A stretch of DNA of 64,000 bases from Falciphora oryzae (lineage: Eukaryota; Ascomycota; Sordariomycetes; Magnaporthales; Magnaporthaceae). Under the pieces are notes generated by a model. That model was not told the DNA's origin. It saw only the letters and a program-made list of their open reading frames with translations, and ran no database searches. Numbering within the stretch: the stretch's first letter is position 1; every line of letters begins with the position of its first letter. Shown here piece after piece: positions 21,307-35,143 of the stretch. The translations under genes were made by a program, and so were the position numbers. The stretch covers positions 556,624 through 620,623 of the forward strand of contig JNVV01000007.1 in assembly GCA_000733355.1 (NCBI GenBank). Reading direction: 5' to 3'.

Positions 21307-23687
21307 CTTGGCTCTGTCGCAGGTGCGCTTCTCTGTGACTGGCTGGGCTAATCGTCTGCCGGGTGTATAGGACGAACTCGGATCCTCTCGCGGGGACTGC
21401 AGAGCCGGAGGCCTTGGCCTTGGGGCCGGGTTGGAAGCTGGAGAAGGGGGAAGCTGGTCTTGCAACCGGTTCTACGCTGCGCTTCGCATACTGGACGCTG
21501 TGTCTGCTTAGGGGACGACCATGAGCGGACGGCAGCGGGCGGCGAGTTGCCGTCCGCAGCGGAGGGTAGCGAAGCGTGAAGCCAGCGTGATGGTGCTCCG
21601 ATGTCCGGGATGTTGGCGAGGCGCAACGACTCGGGCGAGAGCGCGGCTGCCAAGTGATCGAGGTTGAGGTGAGTGGCGCGGGATCGTCAGGCGTGCTTCT
21701 AGTTAGGGAGGCTTCCGGTTCACTCCACTGTAGGCCCAGAACTTGGGGCTCAGGAGTGAAGTGGAGAGAGAAGGCCGGGGCGCAGTAGTGACCGCCAACT
21801 TGACGACTATATCGAGGCGAGCTTGGATCGTGCTGAGGACGCTGCACACGGTGCGCCGGGTCAATGGTCGACGCCCTGGGTTCGATGTGATTGCCGATAT
21901 CGAGGGTGCGGGAAGGCGATGGGACTCAACGGGGCGGCGGGAGCGCTGGTCAGCAGATCGGATCTGCTCACGGAATTGGCCCGTTGACGAAGGTTGGGAC
22001 GGAAGGCAAGGGGAAGTAGGTTCCTAGGCGGCTGGATTGGCGGAGGCTCAAGAGACCAGAAAGAAAACAAAACACGAAGAAAAATCCGACAATAAGGGGC
22101 TTTACGCAATTGCGACAGGGTTTAACTCCGCTCGTCTATACTCTGTCTGCGAATGCAGGACGCTGGGAAACCCGCGGGCAAAGCACAAACCCGCTTGGCA
22201 ACAGACAGAGACTTACGTCTGAAATGCAGCGCAAGGCCAGAAAGTGCAGCTGGAGAGTGAAGAAAAAAAAAGAAAAAAAAGTGCCGTGTTCAGGTGTGGA
22301 ATTTGGTTGATTGCATCAGGGGCGTGGGTGGAAGGGTTTTGGCTGAGGTGGGACGAATCACTCCTTTATACAGAGAGCAACGTGAGGTGCGGCAATAAAA
22401 CGACCAAAAACGGGCCAGCGAGCCAGCCCGCAGAAAAAAAAATTGTTTGCACGCATTTGCCTACCCATCATGTGGGCCCAACCAGACACGAGGATTTTCT
22501 CCACATTCCACGCCGATGTTTACCCACAGACGTCTGCAGCCGCCGCTCGTGATCCAGAGTGCTAGACCCATTCGACGCGCGACATCCGACACATGGCCGT
22601 CGTGCGGTGAGCGAATTGCTCTCGAAGCTTGTTCCACTATCAGCATGCACCTAGACAACGCTCCAGATTTCTGCAGCCGTTGACCCTGTAGGATTGCGCG
22701 TCCCTCGAAAAGCTTGACCTGACCGTCGCGCCGCCCCTCGTGCCTCGATAAGCTGGTGAGAGTTACAAATCATCGGCTCCAAGGACCCCCCCGAGATAGA
22801 TGCTCGCACTCCCAAGTAGGTAATTCTTAGGTAAACGATGCTACTCATTACTGCCGAGGAACGCGAACTATGAGTCTCCGAAGATGTTATCTGTCTGCTC
22901 TTTCTTGATTGAGGCCGCATGTGTTATGTTGATGGCGCCGCCGAGGGATCGCCTTGAAGCGCCCAGGGCTCGTCCAACATCACCATTCCGACGGCCGCCC
23001 CGCAAAGCAGTCGAGACGCACCCCCCACGACGCTCCCAGGAGAGAAGAACGGTTGCCCGTCCCAACATGGGACCGAACGATGTGACTGGGTAGGGTCTCT
23101 GCGACAGCACACCCTTAGCTAAGGGATATCATGCATTCATCATCATCCGCGCATTTTCCCTTTTGCTCATCCGTCTTGCTCATACCTCTTCCCGCTCTCT
23201 GAGTGAGGATACCCCAATTTGGTAACGCTTTCCTCGCTTCCATAGTGAAGCGTGCACGGCGTGACTGTTGTCCTTATGTTGGGTTCCCTTTCATCGTTCA
23301 GCGTGGCATTCCTACCTATTCTCTGCTCATCTATCTCGCCATATCGCCTCCAATGCTTCCCCTTTACTCGAAAGCTCTCCGGCCCTAACCGTCCGCGTGG
23401 GGTTGCGGGTCTCTTGGCATTACTCGTACCCAAGAGGTAGCTCTGCCCGCGAATTCAGCGATCGAGCTACTTAAGTTCTACCCGCCGCGAATTTGCCGCC
23501 CCCAAGGGGCAGCCCCACACTTGATTCTGATTCCCAGAGAAGCCACGTCGGAGCGGAGGCCACTGACGCCAAAGCGATCAGAATCAACAAGTCGGGCTTG
23601 GATTCGGGAGGCATCTACCAACAAAATCCGAACGTACGATTAACCTCGACAAATTGCCACCAACACCCCTCTCTTCGACTCAACACC
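21307..23687. other. 2.4 kb divergent intergenic region (CorA / SPC1)
   Basis: Gene-free region carrying the promoters of the CorA transporter (left) and SPC1 (right). A-rich patches lie at 22259-22280 and 22434-22442. None of the short open frames looks like a protein. No RNA gene or transposon relic recognised. Confidence 0.6.
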
Positions 23688-24174
23688 ATGGCAGAACAGC
23701 TTTTGGACCAGGTCCGCGATCTCGCCGAGGGCCAGATTGTACGCATCCCTCCAGAGGCACCCTGTCAGCAGCAAGGATCCGAGGTCGCATGCTGATGATG
23801 CTGTCGCAATGAACAGGACTTCGAGGGACAGAAGCTGGCCGACACCCTCGCGACGGCTATGCTGATTGTGGTCGGAGTACGTGGCTCCCGCTGTTCCACC
23901 TCACCGTTTGCCTATCTCTTTGTACGGTCGAAACTAATGCGCAATGGACGGGTAACGCCAGGCCCTTTCTCTCCTGATCGGATACTTTCTGCAGGACATC
24001 AAGCTCGCCGTCTACATCGGCCTCGGAGGAACCGCCTTGACCTTTGCTGTCGTTGTGCCGCCGTGGCCCTTCTTCAACCGCCACCCTGTCAAGTGGCTCC
24101 CTATTGGCGGAGGATCGACGGCAGTGGCAACTCCACAGAACATCGTCATAGACGAGAAGGCACTGCTGGGATGA
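23688..24174 (+). CDS. SPC1: Signal peptidase complex subunit SPC1 (SPCS1/SPC12)
   Basis: Three exons (23688-23738, 23817-23876, 23995-24174) encode 96 residues, the normal size for this subunit. SPC1 is a small ER membrane protein of the signal peptidase complex; it is non-catalytic and helps the complex discriminate signal peptides from membrane segments. The DFEGQKLADTL block before the first hydrophobic helix (ATAMLIVVGDIKLAVYIG) and the PPWPFFNRHPVKWLP signature after the second (GTALTFAVVV) identify it. Both introns (78 and 118 nt) are phase 0 with GTACGC/GTACGT donors. The ATG context CACCATGGCA is strong. A whole-gene reading without splicing would be broken, which explains why only short open frames appear. 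Confidence 0.94.
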
Positions 24175-24527
24175 GGCGTTGATGGTGTTGGGCATGACTA
24201 GGACGGTGGTCGCTCAAACGACTGCAACTGGGATGAGGACAAGCCGTTCTTGGTATCTCAGATATTGCTTCTTGAGAGAGCATAACAAGTGAATCTATCT
24301 ATCATGACGCATACGCGGGAAAGCATAGTCCCCCCTTCTGAGGCACGCCCGTTCCTCACTCCCATCCGAGCCTTCCGGGGTCCGCGGAGGAAATATGAAT
24401 CCGCCATCTTTCAGCCCAGTGTCTGCCCGAAAAGGCCTGGGCGGGCCATTCGTCGCAGGAAGCGTCCTCCGCAGTCTGCAAAGGAACTCTCCGTAATAGA
24501 AAGCGTCGTCCCTCCGTATCCAGTCTT
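24175..24527. other. Intergenic, convergent 3' ends (SPC1 / RBX1)
   Basis: 353 bases between the stop codons of SPC1 and RBX1. It must hold both 3' UTRs. Nothing else is seen. Confidence 0.6.
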
Positions 24528-26667
<2,140 letters not shown>

Positions 26668-27879
26668 ATGCAACAACAAAACACAAACAACACAAGCACC
26701 GGTCGGCGGCAGACACCGGGGAGGCGTCGTCAGAGCCGCAATGCCGCAAATTCGCCCGCGGCTGCATCACATCAGCGGAACTATGCCTCGGAAAACGACG
26801 CGGCCGACCTGTCCAGAGCAGATGCCGCGTTCCGCAAGGAAATGTCCGACAGTCCCAGGACTCCGCGTAAGTCGAGCCCGTCGACGCTGCACCCCAACTC
26901 AAACGCGAAGTCTCGCACCAGCAACAAGCAGCGCTCCAAGAATGCCGCAGCTTCGCCTATCCCGGTGAACTCGGGCAGGCACACTCCTCCCCCGCCCATG
27001 CCCATGTCGGCAAAGGCGCCCTCAATCGCTGCCTTCGCCGGCGCAACGTTCCACGCCTCGCCCGCGCCCTCCTCGCTCCCGATCCCCAGCTTCATGGCCA
27101 AGTCGGTGCCCGACTCTCCCGGCACCGCTAGTTCCAGACGACCGATCACCCAAGAGCCATCTCCGCCACCAACCGACTCTGAAAGGCCAACTCCAGCTCC
27201 CAAATCGGGTGCCGTCGATCCCTCACGTGAGGAGTCGCCGCTTGACATATTCTTCCGCGCCGACAGGGCCGAGAAGGAAAAGGCGCGCCGCGCGAGCTCG
27301 GCAAACGCTAGTGTGTCGCTTTTTGGGCCTTTCTCTCCACCCTCTCAGCCTCTTTCGCCGCTGAGGGCTGGTCCGTCTGCTGCAAAGGATGGACCTTTCC
27401 AGCAAGGACGGCCACAGTTCCAGCGCAACCCGTCGGCTGGAAGCTCTCCAGTTGAAGCAAGCGGCGCGTCCACCAACGGAATGGGGCCCGCCTTCTCGAC
27501 CCCATACTACGAGCGCATCAAGGCCGCGCGATCGGCCGACAAGCAACCCCGAGTCGCTCCCGAGATTGTCCCACAGCAACAGCAGTCTGTTGTCGACCGC
27601 AGTGAGGCCTTGAAGAACTTCCTATTTGCTGGCCAGAAGCAGCCCTCTCCAACAATGACCAACCTCCCCGCAGGGGCTTCTCTGCTGCCCGCCGGTGCTC
27701 GCCCACCAAGGTCCCACGCCCAGCACATGTATGTGGCGCCTTATCTGCACGACACCAACGACCGGCGCTCGGCCAACCTGCTGGCATTCGAGGACGACCT
27801 CCGCCGCATGCTCAAGCTCGACTCGCCGCTCAGCCTTGCAACAAAGCCGCCAGCTCTTACCAATGCCCACACCTCCTAG
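26668..27879 (+). CDS. Proline-rich protein with PNRC (Edc1-like) motif
   Basis: Single-exon gene, 403 residues, almost wholly low-complexity and probably disordered: Gln/Asn/Thr-rich start, then Pro, Ser and Ala-rich. The one recognisable element is the PNRC-type motif around residues 116-145, AFAGATFHASPAPSSLPIPS, followed by FMAKSVPDSP. In animals the PNRC motif, and in yeast the related Edc1/Edc2 segment, bind the EVH1 domain of Dcp1 and activate mRNA decapping by Dcp2. A role in decapping is therefore a reasonable inference but not shown. A second conserved-looking block near residue 190 (ESPLDIFFRADRAEKEKAR) and a C-terminal segment (LLAFEDDLRRMLKL) are possible short linear motifs; the latter sits a few residues before the end, where fungal homologs are often conserved. 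The start follows a long CT-rich leader. Confidence 0.85.
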   Translation: MQQQNTNNTSTGRRQTPGRRRQSRNAANSPAAASHQRNYASENDAADLSRADAAFRKEMSDSPRTPRKSSPSTLHPNSNAKSRTSNKQRSKNAAASPIPVNSGRHTPPPPMPMSAKAPSIAAFAGATFHASPAPSSLPIPSFMAKSVPDSPGTASSRRPITQEPSPPPTDSERPTPAPKSGAVDPSREESPLDIFFRADRAEKEKARRASSANASVSLFGPFSPPSQPLSPLRAGPSAAKDGPFQQGRPQFQRNPSAGSSPVEASGASTNGMGPAFSTPYYERIKAARSADKQPRVAPEIVPQQQQSVVDRSEALKNFLFAGQKQPSPTMTNLPAGASLLPAGARPPRSHAQHMYVAPYLHDTNDRRSANLLAFEDDLRRMLKLDSPLSLATKPPALTNAHTS

Positions 27880-29420
27880 TCGCATCTTCTCTTCATCTCC
27901 ATTCCGTGGCGTCGCCGTATTAGCGGCCGGCGATTTGCTACACAGCGGACTTCTTTCAACCGGTCTGCTCGACGAACTTCGAATCCACCCAAATCTGGCC
28001 CAGTTGGCCCAGAACGCGCTCATTGGCTCACTGTACAGGAGCGATGCTCCAGTGTTTCCCTTTGTTCTTCAATCGCAACATATCATGTTATCCTATGGCG
28101 TTCGGGAGGTCGAGCGGACCTCGGGCTGCCGGTGATCTGGTTCACATCGGCCAGGGTGGGATAGAACGGTCGGGTTTTATATATCACGGCACTCGGGACA
28201 TGGTGTCTGTTCATGGATTTTGGAGTCAAACGGACGGTGTGGAACGGAAGGACCACACGGTTGTTATGGATCATGGATCACATGATTTTGAAGACATCAG
28301 ACGTGTCAGGCAGACATGGCTCTACTTTCTACCTACCCTCCCTATTTCTTTTTCTGCAGTCTTTGTTTTTCTTTGCTTCAGCTACGCCTTCTTTTACCCA
28401 TTTTCTCTTTCTTTTTACAAGGCCTTGTTTTTTTGGACGATGTAATCTTGGACGGTCGATTCGATTTCACCAACATTTGGTATGGCATGATTGGGGTGTT
28501 GTTGCAGCGCAGCGGGACTGATATTCTTTTTTCGATGATACCCATCGCCGTTTTGGGGCTTTCATCCAGGGAGGGTCAGTATCCGGCCTCATTTTGTTTT
28601 TTTTTCTTCATGTTGGCGCCGTTGGACGGCATGGGTTTGGTCCCTGGAGGTGGTTGGGATGTCGAGGCAAGGGCGCATTGCTGTTGGCAGCTGGCAACAC
28701 AGCTCGGCATGATGGTTCGAGATGTGTGGTTTGGAGTCGACAGCGGCCAGTATCAGCGGCTCTGGCCGCCCTTTGGTTGGCCCCTATCCATCGAAGAAAG
28801 TGAAGGGAAGAAGATGGAACGACAAGAAAAAAAAAACGAGAAAAAAACAAACCAAAGCACAAAAAACATCTTTTATTTTGGGGGGTTATATGGTGGTTTC
28901 AGTACCGGCAACGGTGGCAACATACTCAGGACATAGCTTTTCTTCATACCGACAAAAACCACATATTTCCCTCCACTCTTGCTCACTTCTCACTGCTTCG
29001 CGCCTGTACGATGTTTCCATTCCCGTCTCCCCGGTCCTCCCTGCCACGAGACTTCAAATCTCGCGGGCGGAGCTGCCGGCGTATATCTTCCCAAGACGAG
29101 CAACGAGGTTGCTCGGTACATATTTATTTTGTCTCGCAATATGCGACCAGAAGAAGGCACGCATTCACTTTAAAGTCTGAAGCTGACGTCGTATACATAT
29201 ATCATCTATAGATATTCGAATAGTTGCAAGCTGCTGAGAAGTCGCCTGGAGGTTGCCCTTCTCACTCAAGCACATAACATTTCTTGCCCTGTGCTCTGCG
29301 TACTACTACCGTCAGGCCCCTACGACCGAGCCAGAAATCGATGCTGCCTTATATAGAAATACGAATAGCGTATCTGGCCAAGGAATGGGATGTCGGATAC
29401 TCGAGAAACTAGAATCCCGA
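27880..29420. other. Intergenic, convergent 3' ends (PNRC protein / flavoprotein)
   Basis: 1.54 kb between genes that point at each other. It contains T-rich stretches at 28320-28440 and an A-rich patch at 28826-28870. The open frames through it are lightly populated with conserved-looking sequence and no domain is recognised. Confidence 0.6.
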
Positions 29421-31274
29421 CTATTTGGCTTTGTGCTGGTCCCTCCGCTTCTCCTCCTTCGAATAGATAACGCCGTGAGAGAGGAGTAAGTATTTGCTGA
29501 AAAAGCTCTCGGCGAAGTCGTCGAATTTCTGGTACGAAGCACCCAGGCGGTAGGCGGCGGCTATGCCACTAACGCATGCGAGCTCGTGCATGTTCTCCAT
29601 TTCACCCGGGCGTGTTAGCAGGCGCAGCTGATTGTCCACGGCGCAGAAAGGAGATCCCGAGCACTCACAACCAGAGTCCAGCTGCCTGCAAAATACGTGT
29701 TGTTCCTGCCGTTGAGGAACTGCATGCACGGCACGACCCGGAGGTAGTGCTGCCACCGGTGGCCGAACTGGTGCCACCACTGGCGCTTGATGATCTTGTC
29801 CTCGTCGATCTCCCCCAGCGTCCACAGGTGCTCGCAGCGCTTGTCGAGGAAGATGCTCTGGTACACGTGCTTGCCCTTGGCGTCGATGAGCTGGTGCTGG
29901 TAGTTGCTGCAGTCGAAGGACATTTCGATCTTGGACTTGTCCTGCTCGTAGCTTTTGGTGAAGTACATGGGGCGGAACCCCTGGTTGCCGGACGAGCCCG
30001 AAGGAGGGGACGTTTGGGCGGCGTCGTCGTCAGGGCCGCCGTACTTGCCGCTGCTGCTGTCGCCGCGAGAAGACTCAACTTGCTGTCGCTGCGCGCCGTT
30101 CTTGGGTGAGGCGCAGAGGTCGTCCCTGAAGCTCGTCTCGTAGTGGCGGTTGAAGTACTCGTGGTCGTGGTGCGTGACGGTGACGTCGTCGTAGAACTCG
30201 GCGCCGGACAGCACGAACCTCTCGCGCAAGGAGGCGGACTCGCCGAGGATGCGCAGGGCGTCGTCGGCGAGGGTGCAAAAGACGATCTCGTCAAAGACCT
30301 CGTGCCCGGTCTCGGAGACGGGCTCCCCGGCGTCGTTGACCACGCGCGTCTGCAGCAGGACCCCCTTTTTGGTGCGCGCCGCGACCTTGACCACCTCGTT
30401 GTTGAGGCGGACCACCACGCCGCGCCGCACGAGATCCTGCCGCCAGTCTTCGTAGAAGGAGCCGAGGTTGTCAAATGTGACCATGGTGGGCAGGTTGGGG
30501 AGCAGGGTGTCCCCGTCGTAATCCCACAGCCGCATATTTGGGTCGTCAAACAGCCGCTCGACGATGGCCGAGGGGACGTAGCGGGTCTGGTTCCCTGTTC
30601 CGAGGAAAAGTGCGATCAGGGGGTAGACCATCTTCTCCTCGAAGCCCCTGGTGAACAGCATGAGCCGCATCATGACGTGGATGGGGATAAGGCCAAGCAC
30701 AGGCATGGCCCATTTGACGAGAAACAGGAACAGGCCGAACTTTTTGATGTCGCCCGAGAACTGCTCGACCAGCTTGCTCGGGAAGCAGTTGGTCCAGAAG
30801 CCGTCGACCCCCTTTCCGAACGAGACCTGCAGTTGGACCTCGCGCGGTTCGTGGTTGTACTTCCTGAAGAAGTTGAATGTGTGTTTGAAGATCTTGAGGA
30901 GTAGGTAGAGAAAGGCCGCGGGAGTCAGATTGGCGCCGGAAATAACGGATGGTCAAGGGATTTTGCCAGTATTGCAGTGTAAACCAACTCACCGTTGATC
31001 CTCCCTGGACGCCATTGTTAAGCCATGACGCGCCGAATCTGGCCTCGTCAATGGGGATCGTAGTTGCCTGTCCACCTGGCGCCGGCGACCGTTCAAAGAC
31101 GGTGACCTTGAACTTGTCTGGGTGTTGTGCGAGCGTCGCAGCGCATGACTAGGACCGGGGTTGGCCTGTCAGAATCTTGGGCGAGCTTGCTATCGTCAAG
31201 GGTTGGAGACGAACCATTCCTGCAGCACCGCCGCCAATAACGGCCACCTTTTTTGGCCTCGGACTTTGCGACAT
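29421..31274 (-). CDS. COG2907-like NAD/FAD-binding oxidoreductase
   Basis: Four exons on the minus strand (31215-31274, 30993-31148, 29669-30892, 29421-29594) encode 537 residues. The N-terminus has the Rossmann dinucleotide motif VAVIGGGAAGMSCAATLAQ and the acidic end of the second strand, VTVFERSPAPGGQATT, which mark an FAD-dependent enzyme of the amine-oxidase-like superfamily. A strongly hydrophobic stretch (KFGLFLFLVKWAMPVLGLIP, about residues 125-155) suggests a membrane-associated segment. Late motifs WTLGEIDEDKI and FAGSWTLVNMHELACVSG correspond to the C-terminal FAD-contact region of this superfamily. A Ser/Gly-rich insertion near residue 360-385 (SSRGDSSSGKYGGPDDD) looks like a surface loop. 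Bacterial relatives are often found beside cyclopropane-fatty-acid synthase genes; I cannot assign a substrate here. All introns are GT..AG and phase 0. Confidence 0.85.
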
Positions 31275-32178
31275 TTTGCTTGATGGCCGCTTCAAGGGTC
31301 GAATCCCAGCAAGCGTCGGGATTGTGGACTGTGGAAGAGACTGAGAAAGCCTCGTCCTGGTGGTACTGGGTGTTGATGGGATCATATAGCACGGGCGGGC
31401 TGAGACAGCCCCGTGCTCTCGATCACGGCGTCGCGGGCGTCATTGAAATGCTAACTCATCATCGGCGCTGGGTCCTCGCCACCAACGGGCAGTGCAATGC
31501 GAGACCTGACAAAAACAGCCTGGGAAGAAAGCACCAAAGGGCGAAAAACGGGTGGTTGACATTCAATCACGGGGCTGGGCTGGTCTGTTCTAGTCTATCT
31601 TACGACGCTGACACGAAGGGAAAGCCCTAGGCTTAGGTAGTCGATGGGAGACATCACATCGGGGCCCAAGATCGAGATGGTCGGGTGCAGCCGCAAATGG
31701 ACCAGCCAATCATCCCAGCCTCGGCGTGTGGAGGTGGGGGAACGAGAGTTGGCTGGACCCACCGCGGTGCGCAAACAAAGTTCTTGAATGTGTCGGGCTG
31801 TGTAGCGGCCACTGGAGAATGCAAGAACTATATGTAGACTGCGGGTGTTGTACACACGATTGGGCGATTTGATATCGTATTGACCAGGACGAATGGCCGC
31901 TCCACAGTCTGGCCCGGTCAAGACGCCCGGTTTTGAAAAATATGTTATGCGCGCTACGCGGGCACCACCAGATCCCTGCCTGGCTGGGAATCTGGCTATC
32001 CTCAGAGTCACCTGCTTTCGCGAGGCCCCACTTTGGATTCAAACGCCAACAACCGCGTTCTTGGCGACATCAGCCCGGACACGTATCTCGAATCAACGCC
32101 ATCGCGGGAAGCCTCATCCATCTCGAGGCATCCATCCCAAGGCACGGGGCTCTCGAGGGGTTGCTTGTTGCCCGCAAA
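31275..32178. other. Divergent intergenic region (flavoprotein / TDP1)
   Basis: 904 bases holding both promoters. The frame of TDP1 is open upstream of 32179 as far as 31933, but the extra sequence does not resemble the family. No other feature supported. Confidence 0.6.
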
Positions 32179-35082
32179 ATGGACCCAAACTGGGCATCCG
32201 AGTTCAACGGCGGAGAGGACGAGGATGAAGCTCTCCGCCGTGCCATCGCCCTCTCCATGGGTCAGGACGTCTCTCCCGAGCCGGGAGATGATTCCCCGCA
32301 TGTCCTAGAGGACAGGGCCGTCGCTGGAGAGGCTGTCGATCTGACGTCCTCTTCACCGCGCCCGCCAAGAGATGATGCTGCTAATCAGGCACCGTCTCCA
32401 GCGCCGCCTATCGCCGCCGCCCCGTCCGCCGCGGCTACCTCCTCCTCTATTCTGGGCCTGGACCGGAAGAAAATGGAGGAGGAACGCCTGGCAAGGATTG
32501 CAAAGAGGAAGGCGTCCGAGGCCGGCGTCTCATCTGCCGACGAGCGACCTCAACAGCGGCCAAAGGTGCTTGACAGCCGGCCTTCGAGCATCGTTCCTCC
32601 TTATCTCGGCCAGGCCATGGCCAAGGTCAGATCGCCAGTCGCTCCCGCGACGTCTTCAACTGGAAATATATCTTCCCGGTCCCTGGTCTCACCAGCTGGT
32701 GCCGACCCGAAGCTGCCTGTTTTCCCCAAAGGTGTTGTCAAGAGAACCTGGCTGCGCGGCCAGCCCATGACCTCGGACGACATCACGATCGACCAGGTTC
32801 TACAAAAAGACATGTTGCAAATGGCAGTACTAAGTAGCTTCCAGTGGGATACCGACTGGCTCTGGCGGAAAGTGGACCCGATAAAGACCAAGGTTACGCT
32901 GGTCGCGTTTGCGCGCGATGAGGCACAGGTGCGGATATGCTCTATCTACAGCTGCCTCTCTCTCACATCCTTTTCGTTTTCGCTGCCACTCTGCCCTTAT
33001 ATTCCTCATACCATGCATCATTCTGACCGCCATCGCGACCGACAGAAGGCTGCCGTCGTCGAGAACGCCCAGGGAATAGCTCGCCTGTGCTTCCCACCCA
33101 TGACTGGAATGGGCTATATGCACTCGAAGCTCCAACTTCTGAAGTTCCCCGGCTTCCTCCGTATCGTTGTTCCTTCCGGAAATCTTGTCTCGTATGACTG
33201 GGGTGAAACAGGGACTATGGAGAACGTATGTGCTGCCCAAGAAACTCATGGATATGGTACGTATGTCTACAACTCGGTATGCTGACGGTTGCGGGTTCCC
33301 AGGTGGTCTTCATAATCGACCTCCCGCCTGCTGGAGACCTCTCCAAGCCAGAGGATAACACCCTAACCGCCTTCGGAGAGGATCTCTGCTACTTCCTCAA
33401 GGCACAGGGGCTTGAAGAGTCCCTCATCAAGAGTCTGCGGAAATACGACTTCACTGAGACATCTCGCTATGGCTTTGTTCATACTATGTGAGTTTCTTAC
33501 TGGGCCCCTTTCTCACCATCGTCACAGTAGAGTGGCATTTTACGCGATTCACGGGGTAGTAACCAAAAAAAATCTAGAGCGGGCTCGCACATGGGCGACT
33601 CCTGGAAACGGACCGGTGAGTGAGATGACAACCTATCTGCCGAATTGCAACACTGGCTGTGCAAACATAGCCACCTCGCCAAGGAGAACCAGCCCCCTAA
33701 CTCGCAGCCGTCGTACGTAGGATACTGCGGTCTTGGCAGAGCAGTCGACAAGCTGGGCTTGGCAACCGAGGAGCCCATCGAGGTAGACCTTGTGGTCAGT
33801 CGCCCCGTCTGTCTCCGAACACACTGCCACGACATCTGCCACGCAGCTGCCACAGTGCCGTTGCGGGAGGGCTGGGTTAAGTTTAAGTTTATCGGGGTCT
33901 GGCGTGCATCTCAACCACTGACATCGACCAGGCCTCTTCGATAGGGTCCCTCACCTACGGTTTCTGTTCAGCCTTGTACAAGGCCTGCCAAGGTGAGCAG
34001 GGACCCATCCCTTCGTGCTCTACACAAGACACGGGAAAGGGCCCAGAGCTGGCCTGGCCCGGCGGATGCTCGACGGATACTGACACCAGCGACGTCCAGG
34101 CGACTCCGGGATCAGGGAGTACGAATCCAGAGGAGCCAAGACCAAGAACAGTAAGGACAGCGCCGCTTCAACAACACAAGCTGCCCTGGCCCAGAGATTC
34201 CGCGTCTACTTCCCCTCCCTCGAGAGCGTGGTAGCAAGCCGAGGAGGCAGAAATGTGAGTCCATGCAGCCGCGATTGCTGCGGCCTGAGTCGGTCCGCGG
34301 AGATGGAGACCTTGGCTGACGTTGTTCCGGGGGCTGTCCTCCCGACCCAACGTGCTCTCAGTCAGCAGGCACCACCTGCATGGAGTCGCGATGGTGGAAC
34401 TTGCCGTCCTTCCCGCGGGAGCTGTTCCGCGACTATAGAAACCCCAGACAGGTGCTAGTGCACAGCAAAATCGTGTTTGTTCGAGCGCCAAGGGGCGGCG
34501 CCAACTGGGCCTACGTTGGCAGCGCTAATCTTTCGGAAAGTGCCTGGTGAGTTTGCCTCCTCCCTGCCGAGCACCGCAGCGACCCTCGTCCCTCTCATCC
34601 TCCTCCCCCGCCGGCTCCCTGCCGAACACACCTCCTGCCCCAACGTGTCGTCCCGTTGGGGTCTCTTCTTGGCTCGTTTGGGTATCCCGACGTGCCCTCC
34701 TGCATCCATGGTAGCGATCCGATGTGTGAAGTCGCTCCTCCCACAGAGTGGTGCACCGCATGCTGCTATTATGCATATGTGAAACAAAATGGCCGAGCTT
34801 AAAAGCTAACGGCACCTTCTCCTGGACAGGGGCAAGCTGGTGAAGGACAGGGCGAGCTCCAGCCCCAAGATGACCTGCCGCAACTGGGAGTGCGGGGTCA
34901 TCGTCCCTGCGGGCTCCGGCCACGAGCTCAAGCACCAGGGCCACGGCCGGACGGAGGGCGCGGGGAGCGGGACTGTGGACGCCGTCTTCAAGGGCTGTGT
35001 GCCACTGCCCATGGTCCTGCCCGGGACCGAGTACGCCTCGGGGGACGGAACGAGGCAGCCGTGGTTCATTGATCAACGGTGA
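32179..35082 (+). CDS. TDP1: Tyrosyl-DNA phosphodiesterase 1 (TDP1) with N-terminal UIM
   Basis: Nine exons (32179-32928, 33046-33225, 33303-33487, 33578-33615, 33721-33794, 33932-33992, 34100-34254, 34362-34546, 34830-35082) give about 626 residues. TDP1 hydrolyses the 3'-phosphotyrosyl bond of stalled topoisomerase I-DNA complexes in the nucleus. Both HKD-type half-sites are present: MHSKLQLLKF (His276, Lys278) and LVHSKIVFV (His515, Lys517), with Asn537 in GSANLSESAW completing the second. Other family blocks are SGNLVSYDWGE, GDSWKRTGYCGLGRAV and YFPSLESV. Residues about 12-27 (EDEALRRAIALSMGQ) match a ubiquitin-interacting motif. The linker 30-170 is low-complexity. Every junction keeps frame; the 38-nt exon 4 is the least certain by size but restores the conserved DSWKRTGYCG. 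The start is chosen at MDPNWASEF, immediately before the UIM. Confidence 0.93.
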
Positions 35083-35105
35083 GGAGAGCAGCCCAGCCAG
35101 GCCAG

Positions 35106-35143
35106 GCCAGACCACCTAGGCCAGACCACCTAGGCCAGACCCA
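35106..35143. repeat. Short tandem repeat, 14-base unit
   Basis: The unit CCAGACCACCTAGG is repeated about 2.5 times just after the TDP1 stop codon, inside its likely 3' UTR. A preceding GCCAGGCCAG suggests an additional degenerate copy. Confidence 0.75.

Noticed and set aside
20113..21351. 412-codon open frame antisense to the CorA gene
   Set aside because: Shadow of the real coding strand caused by GC-rich third positions; the minus-strand reading has conserved CorA motifs.
31297..31310. tRNA B-box-like AGGGTCGAATCCC near the flavoprotein start
   Set aside because: No matching A box, acceptor stem or cloverleaf can be drawn around it.
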